The notes below the pieces were generated by a model, which saw only the letters and a program-made list of their open reading frames with translations, did not search any database and was not told where the DNA came from. Made by a program: the position numbers and the translations under genes. This document shows positions 17,421 to 25,105 of a stretch of 36,838 bases of DNA, in pieces (the stretch's first letter is position 1; each line of letters starts with the position of its first letter). Origin of the DNA: an uncultured Shewanella sp. (GTDB lineage Bacteria; Pseudomonadota; Gammaproteobacteria; Enterobacterales; Shewanellaceae); assembly GCF_947501665.1 (NCBI RefSeq), contig NZ_CANMWS010000040.1, positions 1 through 36,838 on the forward strand, given 5' to 3'.

Positions 17421-17447
17421 GGTTTTTATGGTTTTTATGGTTTTTAT
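17421..17447. repeat. Three tandem copies of a 9-bp unit
   Basis: GGTTTTTAT is repeated three times without interruption, 24 bp after the MFS stop codon. It is a short tandem repeat that could change copy number by slippage. It sits in a 279-bp spacer with no other feature. Confidence 0.8.
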
Positions 17448-17675
17448 TCTAACGGGATATGGTATTTTTTAATTCATTTTGGTTTCATCACGGAATGTAT
17501 TATTAATACGCTCAGGTATTAAAAAACTGTTTTTAGATTATTATTCCATAAAGCATAGTGAATACTCGAGTTTAAGCCTTTTTTAGGAGTAAAATGCTCT
17601 GGAAATGTTGCTGGATAAATTGATATTGTATCCTGAACGTGGCCGATATCAATATTGTGTCAATAAGGAGTCGTC

Positions 17676-18731
17676 TTGTCTTCTCTACGCTTTATAGCTG
17701 GGCCTACTGCATTTAAAACGATATTAGAAAGAGGGCTTGATGCTGACGATTTTACACAAGTGTTTGCCGCATCAGGAGGACCTAAGTGGTTAGGTCTTGC
17801 AAGTTTAGATCGTTATCTTTTTGGTGAATTCTTTAAGCATAGAACAGTGCCTTTATATACTATCGGCGCCTCTTCTGGTGCATGGCGCTTAGCGAGTTTA
17901 GCGCAGGAAAATCCCCTAAAAGCGCATCAAAAGCTGGAAGAGCTTTATATTAATCAAGTTTACGAAGGTAAACCTACACCAGATTTTATTACTAAGAATG
18001 TGACTGGTATTATTAAGGAGTTATTGGGTTCCCATAAAGGCGCAGATATTATTGCTCATCCCGTTATTAAGAGTCATTTTGTGACCTGCCGAGCGCGACA
18101 CTTAAATGCAGGTGATAATCGTATGGCATTGGCTGCGGGACTGGCTGCGACAGCGGCCAGTAATTTATTAAGTCGAAAGAGTTTAGCTTGGCATTTTGAG
18201 CGCTGTGTTTTTGGGGTGGATGATTTATCTTCCCCTTTTTGCGCATTAAAAGATTTACCGAGTCGACATATTGCGTTACATAACGAAAATATTAATCATG
18301 TATTAGTGGCGAGTGGGGCCATTCCATGGGTATTAGCGCCAGTAAGAGATATCAAGGGAGCGCCAAAGGGAAAATATTATGATGGTGGCATTACAGATTA
18401 CCATTTTGATTTAACTTTGACGCAAGCAAAAGGAATGACGATATATCCACATTTTTATTCGATGATGAAGCCGGGTTGGTTTGATAAGTCGCTGGCTTGG
18501 CGCCAAGCTAAGCGTAATTATGACAATGCATTAATTTTAACACCGACGGATAAATTTATTGAGCGATTACCTTTTTCTAAGCTACCCGATAGACGAGACT
18601 TTAGATCGTTAAATACTGAGAAAAGAATTCAATATTGGAAAAATGCAGCCATGATGAGTCATGCTTTAGCTGATGATTTTGATAAGGTAATTCACTCTGG
18701 AACGATTGCAAATAAACTTGAAAGGCTTTGA
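17676..18731 (+). CDS. Patatin-like phospholipase
   Basis: A 351-residue cytoplasmic-looking protein without a signal peptide. The start is TTG with AAGGAG five bases upstream. It shows the patatin Ser-Asp dyad layout: an oxyanion-hole-like AASGGPKWLG (31-40), the nucleophile elbow GASSG (64-68, Ser66 as nucleophile), and the DGG motif in KYYDGGITDYHF near residue 235. Patatin-fold enzymes hydrolyse acyl ester bonds of phospholipids or neutral lipids. The Trp- and Lys-rich region after DGG is unlike secreted ExoU-type toxins, so a house-keeping lipid acyl hydrolase is more likely. It lies alone, 89 bp before the LON-domain gene, possibly cotranscribed with it. Confidence 0.86.
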   Translation: MSSLRFIAGPTAFKTILERGLDADDFTQVFAASGGPKWLGLASLDRYLFGEFFKHRTVPLYTIGASSGAWRLASLAQENPLKAHQKLEELYINQVYEGKPTPDFITKNVTGIIKELLGSHKGADIIAHPVIKSHFVTCRARHLNAGDNRMALAAGLAATAASNLLSRKSLAWHFERCVFGVDDLSSPFCALKDLPSRHIALHNENINHVLVASGAIPWVLAPVRDIKGAPKGKYYDGGITDYHFDLTLTQAKGMTIYPHFYSMMKPGWFDKSLAWRQAKRNYDNALILTPTDKFIERLPFSKLPDRRDFRSLNTEKRIQYWKNAAMMSHALADDFDKVIHSGTIANKLERL

Positions 18732-18820
18732 ATCAGTATTTCAACAAATAATTATAAGCCTAGCTGCTACACTTTATAAGATAGGTGGCAGCTTACTTGC
18801 CCATTCATGGGAAAAGGCTT

Positions 18821-19444
18821 ATGCAAACAGAAGAAATGGTAATACTCACCCGTGATGCTTTATTATTACCACAGGGAAGGATAAAAGTTAGAATTGTCGA
18901 GCCTCATTATCTGAAGATGGTAGCTGAAGTGTTAAAAGGAAGTTATCCATTAATATTTGGTATGCATAGAGTACATGGTAAATTACCTTGTTATCCTTAT
19001 GCTACTCAGTGCGATGTGATTGACTTTAATCAGCAAAAAGATGGCGCATTAGAGTTAGTGTTAGAGGGGGTTCAAAAAGTAAAAATAGTCTCTGCTTTAC
19101 AACAAAAAGATAAGATTTGGCTGGCTCAAGCTCGTCGTTATGATAATTGGGGAACTGAGCTTATTACAGAGAAATATGAAATATTAAGCGCAGCTTTAGA
19201 GCATTTTTTTCAAGCGAATGAAGAGTTGTCAAAGCTATATACTCAAATTAATTTAGAAGATGCGACTTGGGTGAGTCAGCGTTGGCTTGAAGTATTACCC
19301 CTTTATAATAATGAAAAGTTGAGATTGGTGTGTCAACCCAATTGTCACCGTACTTTAGAGTACGTGTTTAAGTTAATTCAGTCGCATGTTAACAAACAAG
19401 AAAATAGTAGTTTGACCGATCTTGATGTGAAAAAAATGCGCTAG
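18821..19444 (+). CDS. LON substrate-binding-domain protein
   Basis: A 207-residue protein consisting mainly of the N-terminal substrate-binding domain of Lon (PF02190-like), without AAA+ ATPase or protease parts. The pattern LTRDALLLPQGRIKVRIVEPHYLKMV at the start, and later GMHRVHG, CDVIDF, ELVLEGVQKVKIV, are typical of the stand-alone family found in proteobacteria. The C-terminal half is helical (ALEHFFQANEEL). The start at ATG 18821 aligns best with that family and follows GGGAAAAGG closely; an in-frame GTG at 18785 would add 12 residues. The family has no firmly established function. A role in protein quality control is only suggested by the domain. Confidence 0.85.
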   Translation: MQTEEMVILTRDALLLPQGRIKVRIVEPHYLKMVAEVLKGSYPLIFGMHRVHGKLPCYPYATQCDVIDFNQQKDGALELVLEGVQKVKIVSALQQKDKIWLAQARRYDNWGTELITEKYEILSAALEHFFQANEELSKLYTQINLEDATWVSQRWLEVLPLYNNEKLRLVCQPNCHRTLEYVFKLIQSHVNKQENSSLTDLDVKKMR

Positions 19445-19578
19445 TTTTTATTGAGTGTTCTTGTCCTTGACCGTAAAATAAAGGTTGATTACATCATATT
19501 TAAGTGTTGATATCATGATTGAGTTTTGACTCTTTTCATGCGTACTAACACCCCCTTTTTATTGTTCTAGGAATTTTC

Positions 19579-20502
19579 ATGCCGTCGTTCAGTGCTCGTG
19601 CAAGTCAAGCTTCGTATGTTGTTCTTCCTGAGAATGTCACAGATAAAAACACAGTACTGGCTTTTTTAGTTTGGCATTTTAAGCAGATCCCAGCTGATAT
19701 TTGGCGTCAACGGATTGTTGAAGGTAAAGTACATTGGCGTAATGGAGATTTAATTGATCTTGAAACAGCTTTTGTTCCTCGAGAGCGTGTTTACTATTAT
19801 CGTGAAGTTATTCAAGAAAGTTTGATCCCTTTTACTGAGCGCATTCTTTACCAAGATGAGCAGATCCTAATCGCCTATAAACCGGCTTTCTTAGCGGTGA
19901 ATCCTAGCGGGCAATTTGTGAATGAGTGTTTAGTTAATCGTCTTCGCAACAGGATATCGTGTCCGGATCTTATTGCAACACATCGATTAGATAGAGCAAC
20001 GTCTGGATTGATGTTAATGTCGCTGAATAAAGCCACGCGCCATGATTACCATCAGCTTTTTAAAACGGGTAATATTTTAAAAGAGTATCATGCGCTAGCT
20101 TATTTAACGCCAGAATTATTAAATGAATATCATAATGGTCGCCTCGTTTTGCCTCGGCATTGGAGTATTAAAAATCGCATGGGTAAGAGCGAGCCGAGCT
20201 TTATGATGAAAATTATTGAAGGTGAGCCTAATAGCCATTCAATAATCAGTTTAATTGCTGTTAAAGGTACAGTTGGGTTATTTCTATTAAAACCGATCAC
20301 AGGAAAAACTCACCAATTACGCGTTCATATGGCCAGTTTAGGAATGAGTTTAATTCATGACACTTTATATCCTAATCTTCAAGATAAAGCCCCGGATAAT
20401 TTTACTCGGCCATTGAAGTTAATGGCCAAACGTTTGTGTTTTACTGATCCCATCACCCATATTAAACATGATATTAGCTGTGAAGGGTTTGAGGGTTTTT
20501 AG
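19579..20502 (+). CDS. RluA-family RNA pseudouridine synthase
   Basis: A 307-residue protein with an S4-like N-terminal RNA-binding segment (about 25-80, including IWRQRIVEGKVHWRNGD), then the RluA-type catalytic domain. The key motif HRLDRATSGLMLM holds the catalytic Asp near residue 139, and GKTHQLRVHMASLG is the second conserved block. It converts uridine to pseudouridine in rRNA or tRNA; the site is not deducible. AGGAA precedes the ATG. Its end overlaps the convergent metallo-hydrolase gene by four bases. A second RluA-family gene lies 5.6 kb away and is not a close copy. Confidence 0.9.
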   Translation: MPSFSARASQASYVVLPENVTDKNTVLAFLVWHFKQIPADIWRQRIVEGKVHWRNGDLIDLETAFVPRERVYYYREVIQESLIPFTERILYQDEQILIAYKPAFLAVNPSGQFVNECLVNRLRNRISCPDLIATHRLDRATSGLMLMSLNKATRHDYHQLFKTGNILKEYHALAYLTPELLNEYHNGRLVLPRHWSIKNRMGKSEPSFMMKIIEGEPNSHSIISLIAVKGTVGLFLLKPITGKTHQLRVHMASLGMSLIHDTLYPNLQDKAPDNFTRPLKLMAKRLCFTDPITHIKHDISCEGFEGF

Positions 20503-21644
20503 TCGTTTTGACTGACATTCATTATCAATGATTGAGTGTGGAGTGGTGTCCACCAATCTAAGGTTGTAGGCAGATTATTGAGCGTGACCTCCTGCCCCAT
20601 TATCGGGGTTAATAGGGGGACTTTTGCTTGCTTTGCAAGTTGAGTTATTCGGTTAAAGGGTTCATACCAAGCATGAAAAGCAAGATCAAAGGTGCCGTTG
20701 TGAATGGGGAGCATATTGCTCCCTTTTAAATCTTTATGGGCTTGTAAACTTTGTTCGGGAGTCATATGAATATTAGCCCAGTCTTTATCATAAGCTCCAG
20801 TTTCAATCATTGTAATATCAAAAGGCCCAAAACGATCGCCAATGGTTTTAAAGCCGTCAAAATAACCGGAGTCGCCACTAAAAAAGAGGGATGATTTGGG
20901 TGTTTTAATGACATATGACGCCCATAAAGTTTCATTTTTATCAAATAAACCGCGGCCTGAGAAATGTTGCGTAGGAGTCGCCGTTAAAGTGACGTCATTA
21001 ATAGTGATTGATTGCCACCAGTCTAATACATGAATGGCTTCAGCAGGCACTTTCCACTTTTTTAAATAAGTATCGACGCCTAAAGGGACAACAAAGTGTT
21101 TAGTTTTTCTAGCTAAGGCTTTTATACTGGCTTCATCGAGATGGTCATAATGATCGTGAGAGATTAATATGCCATCGATATTAGGTAAGTCATTAAGCGC
21201 AATAGGAGGCTGATGGAAACGTTTAGGGCCAATGAAGCTAAAGGGAGAAGCTCTATCACTGAACACAGGATCAATCAGCCATTTTTGTCCATTTAGTTGC
21301 ATAAAAAGGCTTGAATGCCCCAAGCGGATAAGGGTATCCGTTTGTAGGTTATTGAGTTGTTCTTTTGTCACTGCTTGAATTGGAATGGTGTTATCGGGTA
21401 TTGAATCTATTTTCTTTTCAGTGGCATAACGCATGAGTAAAGGTAAAATGGGCGTACTATTATTAAAGTCTGTGGCGGTATTAAAAAAACCACCTTTAGG
21501 GTTATGGTGTGTTCTTACATTCTGGAATGGTGAATGTTGATCTCGGTTAATGGACTCGGCTTGTGGGCTGGTTAGATGTGACATAAGCAGTACTGCGCCT
21601 CCTAAGAATAAGATAACTGGAATGTAAGGGATCAATTTCATCAT
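20499..21644 (-). CDS. NAPE-PLD-like metallo-beta-lactamase-fold hydrolase
   Basis: A 381-residue protein anchored by one N-terminal membrane span (residues 4-22). The metallo-beta-lactamase fold is shown by RLGHSSLFMQLNG, the zinc motif SHDHYDHLD, FSGDSGYFDGF and the late LPIHNGTFDLAFHAW His. These resemble the UlaG/NAPE-PLD branch, in which the founding enzyme cleaves N-acyl-phosphatidylethanolamine; the substrate here is inferred. Two consecutive ATG codons (21644 and 21641) begin the protein, and the TTG before them is unlikely. No clear ribosome-binding site is seen, and a palindromic operator starts 12 bp upstream of the start. It is transcribed divergently from a TetR gene that probably represses it. 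Confidence 0.88.
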   Translation of the reverse strand: MMKLIPYIPVILFLGGAVLLMSHLTSPQAESINRDQHSPFQNVRTHHNPKGGFFNTATDFNNSTPILPLLMRYATEKKIDSIPDNTIPIQAVTKEQLNNLQTDTLIRLGHSSLFMQLNGQKWLIDPVFSDRASPFSFIGPKRFHQPPIALNDLPNIDGILISHDHYDHLDEASIKALARKTKHFVVPLGVDTYLKKWKVPAEAIHVLDWWQSITINDVTLTATPTQHFSGRGLFDKNETLWASYVIKTPKSSLFFSGDSGYFDGFKTIGDRFGPFDITMIETGAYDKDWANIHMTPEQSLQAHKDLKGSNMLPIHNGTFDLAFHAWYEPFNRITQLAKQAKVPLLTPIMGQEVTLNNLPTTLDWWTPLHTQSLIMNVSQND

Positions 21645-21655
21645 CAATATAAAAG

Positions 21656-21671
21656 TAAACTTATCAGTGTA
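21656..21671. promoter_or_regulatory. Candidate TetR operator 1
   Basis: TAAACT TATC AGTGTA is an imperfect palindrome with outer halves TAAACT and AGTGTA (12 of 16 positions symmetric). It lies directly before the metallo-hydrolase start and matches the second site in its outer bases. Confidence 0.7.
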
Positions 21672-21686
21672 ATTTACTCTTGTTTT

Positions 21687-21715
21687 TTGAATAAGTAAAC
21701 TACTGAGTGTAATAT
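21687..21715 (+). promoter_or_regulatory. Candidate promoter of tetR gene
   Basis: TTGAAT at 21687-21692 and TAATAT at 21710-21715 are separated by 17 bases, a standard sigma-70 layout. Operator 2 lies in the spacer, which fits autorepression. Confidence 0.55.
21696..21711. promoter_or_regulatory. Candidate TetR operator 2
   Basis: TAAACT ACTG AGTGTA shares both outer halves with operator 1 and begins exactly 40 bp further on, so both sites face the same side of the helix (about four turns). It overlaps the -35/-10 spacer of the tetR promoter. Confidence 0.7.
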
Positions 21716-21750
21716 TGTGGTAATTAATGACATATGGGAGGAGGAGTTAA

Positions 21751-22365
21751 GTGGAATTGAAAGAAAAAAAGTTAACCCGTTCAGAGCTTAAGCGTGTATC
21801 AATTTTAGATGCGGCGATGGATGAGTTTCAACATAAAGGTTTTCAGGCCACTAGTATGGATGATATTGCTTTAAATGCTTCGGTGTCTAAGCGGACGGTT
21901 TATAATCACTTTCCGAGCAAAGAAACCTTATTTAATGCGATTATCGATCGAATGTTGGATTATTATTTTACCGCAGATCTGATGCCTTTTCTTCATGATG
22001 TCGAGCTTGAAATACAGCTAAAGCAACTGGTTGAATATGAAATTAAGTTATTAACGACGCCTGAATTTATTGCCATGGCAAAAGTCATTTTTGCTGAGTC
22101 AATTCATTCTCCTCATTTAGTTCAGCATGCGGTTAAAGAGTTTGATAAGAAAGGGTCGCCTTTAATTCATTGGTTTGAAAATGCAGCAGAACAAGGCGCC
22201 ATTATCACTCAAGTGCCCCAGCAAGTTGCGATGCAGTTTGTATCAGTGATTAAAGGGTTTTGTTTTTGGCCGCAGCTCATTCAAAACTCACCAGTTCCTA
22301 GCAGTGAGCAGCTTCACTCAATTGCTGACATGACGGTACAAATGATAATGAAGCAATATACGTAG
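21751..22365 (+). CDS. TetR/AcrR-family transcriptional regulator
   Basis: A 204-residue repressor starting at GTG behind a strong GGGAGGAGGAG site. The TetR helix-turn-helix covers about residues 14-60, with AAMDEFQHKGFQATSMDDIALNASVSKRTVYNHFPSKETLF showing the classical pattern. The C-terminal ligand-binding part resembles the AefR-like subfamily and is all helical. It is divergent from the metallo-hydrolase gene across a 106-bp spacer with two matching palindromes, so local repression of that gene and of itself is likely. The inducer is unknown, perhaps a lipid-derived molecule given the target. Confidence 0.92.
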   Translation: MELKEKKLTRSELKRVSILDAAMDEFQHKGFQATSMDDIALNASVSKRTVYNHFPSKETLFNAIIDRMLDYYFTADLMPFLHDVELEIQLKQLVEYEIKLLTTPEFIAMAKVIFAESIHSPHLVQHAVKEFDKKGSPLIHWFENAAEQGAIITQVPQQVAMQFVSVIKGFCFWPQLIQNSPVPSSEQLHSIADMTVQMIMKQYT

Positions 22366-22372
22366 TTGATGA

Positions 22373-22398
22373 GCCGTGAAGCTTGTATAAATCACGGC
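22373..22398 (+). terminator. Weak hairpin after tetR gene
   Basis: Arms GCCGTGA and TCACGGC are perfectly complementary around a 12-base loop, starting seven bases after the stop. No T-run follows, so it is a tentative terminator between convergent genes. Confidence 0.4.
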
Positions 22399-22478
22399 AT
22401 TATAATGTTGTCTAGGTATTGAATTTATAATGAAAGACGGTAGTTTCCCTGATTTGATATTAGGCTCAACAGTGGTGA

Positions 22479-22934
22479 TTATTTATTTGGTGGTGATTGA
22501 GATTTTAGTTTAGACAATTCCATTTCAAATTGTTTTATTTCATATTCTTTTTCAGAAATCTTATTTTGATATTTATGGATTTTATCTTTTTTTCCCGCAG
22601 ATTCGGCTGAAATAAGATCTGCATCGTATTCGGCAAGTTTTTCTTTTTCTTTGGTTATTTTTTTGGTTAACTCTGCTTTAAGTTTTGTATTAGTACAATT
22701 CGCTTTAGCTTGTTGTAGTGCTGTATTTAATTCATTGACTTTATTGATATTGTTATACTTTTTAGCAAGGGTTAGCTGTTGGTTGATTTCACAATACTTT
22801 TGTTTACAGCCGATTAAATTTTCACAATTTGGTGAAGCCTGGGTTTGAAATGAGAAACTAATGAGAATAAAACTGATAAAAAGAGTGAGTCGTGCTATTT
22901 TATAATGAAATAAGAAATTATATTGATTCAGCAT
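22479..22934 (-). CDS. DUF1090 (YqjC-like) periplasmic protein
   Basis: A 151-residue protein with a signal peptide (hydrophobic LTLFISFILISFSF, cut near TQAS). The mature part is almost entirely charged coiled coil: CENLIGCKQKYCEINQQLTLAKKYNN, then VNELNTALQQAKANC, then long Lys/Glu helices to the end. This is the DUF1090 pattern of E. coli YqjC, including the paired cysteines near the start and the later TNTKLKAEL segment. The function of the family is not established; stress-related expression is often assumed. It stands alone, convergent with tetR. Confidence 0.88.
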   Translation of the reverse strand: MLNQYNFLFHYKIARLTLFISFILISFSFQTQASPNCENLIGCKQKYCEINQQLTLAKKYNNINKVNELNTALQQAKANCTNTKLKAELTKKITKEKEKLAEYDADLISAESAGKKDKIHKYQNKISEKEYEIKQFEMELSKLKSQSPPNK

Positions 22935-23443
22935 ATAAACCTCAAACTGATTTTAATATCACACTTTCTTTTTGATTTAATTACTTAATTTTGATGGTTA
23001 TTGAGTAATTAAAAGTGTCGTTTATGTTGGAATATATCAGTATTTATTAAAGTATTTGTGGTGTCAATAGTGCTCATGTTTATTACTGCCTTATTCAGAA
23101 AGTGTTAAGGGGTAATATCAAATTGATTAAATCGTTGCTCAATTTAGAGCCTCTCAGGCGTTTCAATTCAAGACACATGAATGAAAGAATGATTCTTCCC
23201 TAGTGAAGTTATGCAACACCGAAGTGGAATGCTTGTTAAAGCAGGGGCAACTAACGACCTTGTCTATTATATTTTGATTTTCCGCTGAATGACCACCTAT
23301 CTAATTAAATTGCTATAAAAGACTTTCCTCTTTACTCATAAGAGCGAGCCCGTTGGGAATGTGTAAAAAGACTTATTTCTGAATTGTATTATCTTAAAAG
23401 GCCATAGTATTTCAGTAATAATATGCCTTGAATTATGCACTTT
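22935..23443. other. Intergenic region with AT-rich hairpin and unidentified sequence
   Basis: Near 22976-23013, ten-base arms TTTAATTACT and AGTAATTAAA form an AT-rich inverted repeat about 40 bp upstream of the DUF1090 start. From about 23100 to 23443 the base composition is more balanced than in neighbouring spacers, yet no frame is open for long on either strand. This stretch joins directly to the broken transporter gene, so it may be the remains of an inserted element. I cannot identify it. Confidence 0.4.
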
Positions 23444-23632
23444 TTACGCACTCCAAAAACACGTATTTTGAAGTCTCACGGGTATAATATACATTAATAA
23501 GAAAGCGCCACCACCGTGACTTGCAGCTTGAGTTGGAAATCCCCAGATATTGCGGCCCCCTAAAGCGTAGCCAGCCGCAGCCAAAATGAAACCCATTCTT
23601 GACTTGAAATGGGTTTGATGACTTGAACTCAT
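23444..23632 (-). pseudogene. Truncated sodium-dependent (NSS/SNF family) transporter
   Basis: A 62-codon frame. The first 48 or so residues match the N-terminus of bacterial neurotransmitter:sodium symporters: RMGFILAAAGYALGGRNIWGFPTQ, then GGGAFLLMYI, the conserved membrane span 1 with the NIWGFP unwound segment. The usual AVGLGNIW is altered to ALGGRNIW. After MYII the sequence changes abruptly to unrelated residues and stops, whereas complete transporters have about 450 residues and 11-12 spans. Its ATG overlaps the stop of the pgpB-like gene (TAATG), suggesting the intact gene was once translationally coupled to it. It cannot work as a transporter. Confidence 0.82.
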
Positions 23633-24408
23633 TAGGGCTCCTTGTTATCCACAGGTTTTTGGTGAAAGTATTTCTCAGTGAGATAAAGACATAGGGTTAT
23701 GGAAATGATTGATAATAAGGTAGCAGCTAAAATATCTTGAGGCCAATGTAAGCCTAAAAACAGCCTGCTTAGGCCCATTAAGACACTCCAAATCATCAGT
23801 AATATGGGGATAATAACGGCTCCCGATATGATTAAATAGTAATTAACGATTAAAGTCAGAGTCACAGCAAACAGCATATGTCCAGAGGGAAAAGCATAAT
23901 TGGTTGTTTGTTGCCAGTGCTTTTTAATGTTGGGTGATAATTGAATATTAGGATCTATGCTTTCCAATTTGGGAATAGCCTGAGCAATGGTTTGTTGACG
24001 GGCCTTTGTATCTTGATGGCGAAAGGTATCCATATCTAGTAGATGATATTGTGACATTAACGCGATGTCGGGTCTGACTTCTTTGGTGATAATTTTGATG
24101 AGTTGTCCGATTCCTAAAGCAAGTATCAAGCTTAAAATGAGAGCCATAATAAGTTTTTTGAACAATGGCTTAGGTATTCTGATAAAGCAAAATGAAATAA
24201 TGATGAGTGTAGTGATAGCACCGAAAGGAAAGGATGCCGTCACCGTAATCCAGTAGTAAAACTGTGCAACGCTAGAGGAGAGGTCCAGTGATGGAAAAAA
24301 GCGTATATCACCCATTAGCATAAAAGAGGTTAGAGAAATTAATATGACAGATGAGATGAGTATCCAAGCTTGAGCAATGCTTGATCTTTTGATGATTTTC
24401 GTTTTCAC
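23632..24408 (-). CDS. pgpB: PAP2-family phosphatidylglycerophosphatase B-like membrane phosphatase
   Basis: A 258-residue polytopic inner-membrane protein starting at GTG with AGAGG upstream. The PAP2 catalytic motifs are all present: KEVRP (motif 1), YAFPSGH (motif 2) and SRLFLGLHWPQD (motif 3). The long periplasmic segment between motifs 1 and 2, ending in HWQQTTNYAFPSGH, closely parallels E. coli PgpB (HWQKETGFAFPSGH). PgpB dephosphorylates phosphatidylglycerophosphate and undecaprenyl pyrophosphate at the periplasmic face. The start overlaps a preceding start-less frame (GTGA), and its stop overlaps the broken NSS gene, so it sits inside a decayed operon. Confidence 0.88.
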   Translation of the reverse strand: MKTKIIKRSSIAQAWILISSVILISLTSFMLMGDIRFFPSLDLSSSVAQFYYWITVTASFPFGAITTLIIISFCFIRIPKPLFKKLIMALILSLILALGIGQLIKIITKEVRPDIALMSQYHLLDMDTFRHQDTKARQQTIAQAIPKLESIDPNIQLSPNIKKHWQQTTNYAFPSGHMLFAVTLTLIVNYYLIISGAVIIPILLMIWSVLMGLSRLFLGLHWPQDILAATLLSIISITLCLYLTEKYFHQKPVDNKEP

Positions 24409-24611
24409 TCTAAGGCCTCTATATTACCGTTTTTGTGTACTGAAGAAAGGGGGATGAACCCGTTATCATTATCAATGCCAGCAACTCGAATATTCAATTT
24501 AAGTGAGACTTCCCTTCCGTGGGCCGTAGCTTGATAATTGATAAAGTCAATTTCTTCAGGAATTAATTTAATAATAGATATAGTTTGAGTGAATTGTTTT
24601 AAATTAAACGG
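24405..24611 (-). pseudogene. Start-less reading frame between DUF4345 gene and pgpB
   Basis: On the minus strand, 68 sense codons follow the DUF4345 stop codon in the same frame and end at a TGA overlapping the pgpB start by four bases (GTGA). The encoded residues, such as IPEEIDFINYQATAHGREV, SLKLNIRVAG and GFIPLSSVHKNG, look coding in composition, unlike the AT-rich spacers around. No ATG or GTG is present, and the only TTG lies in the second half. It is most simply the C-terminal remnant of a lost gene that was coupled to pgpB. I do not recognise the family. Confidence 0.45.
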
Positions 24612-25025
24612 TTATTTTTTTGTTTGCATCATTTTTTTATCATATCCCAGTGCAATTAGTGCAAGTAATGCGACAATAGTTTCACAAACAAGATAAATGA
24701 ACATCATATTATTGGCTGAGTTTTCCTGTAAAAGTCCAAGAGATCGAGAGCAAGCCATGCCTAACATAATCACTAAAATTGCCCATAAGCCAAGGCGATA
24801 ATTTGAGGGCTCAAGTGTAAATAAGGCAAGTACTAGACCTAATCCAAGAGACATGCCGCCAAAGGTGGCTCGTATGTCGATGAGGGCTGAGGCACTTGTC
24901 AGTTGTGAATCTGTAATAAATGAAAACAGTGTATCGGGGAAAAAAATAAAGCCTAGGCCATATAATATAAAGAAGATGCTGTTTATCCAGATCAGTATGT
25001 ATTGGAATTTCATGAAGGCTCTCAT
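24612..25025 (-). CDS. DUF4345 four-span membrane protein
   Basis: A 137-residue integral membrane protein with four predicted spans (about 9-28, 52-70, 80-97 and 108-128). The segment IDIRATFGGMSLGLGLVLAL, with its Arg-Ala-x-x-Gly-Gly core, is the hallmark of DUF4345. The C-terminus is basic (KKMMQTKK). The function of the family is unknown. An ATG at 25013 behind GAGAG is an alternative start that would remove four residues. It is divergent from the M15 peptidase gene and upstream of the start-less frame and pgpB on the same strand. Confidence 0.82.
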   Translation of the reverse strand: MRAFMKFQYILIWINSIFFILYGLGFIFFPDTLFSFITDSQLTSASALIDIRATFGGMSLGLGLVLALFTLEPSNYRLGLWAILVIMLGMACSRSLGLLQENSANNMMFIYLVCETIVALLALIALGYDKKMMQTKK

Positions 25026-25105
25026 TACGATTTTTTTTATAGTATATACCTAAGTGGTATGAATATGCAGGACACAGATCACTAGAATGGCATGAAGGAG
25101 GCGGT

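Noticed and set aside
24405..24611. Ketoacyl-synthase fragment suggested by the segment IDFINYQATAHGRE
   Set aside because: The resemblance to the YINAHGT motif is superficial: the order of Ala, Thr, His and Gly does not match and flanking residues disagree.
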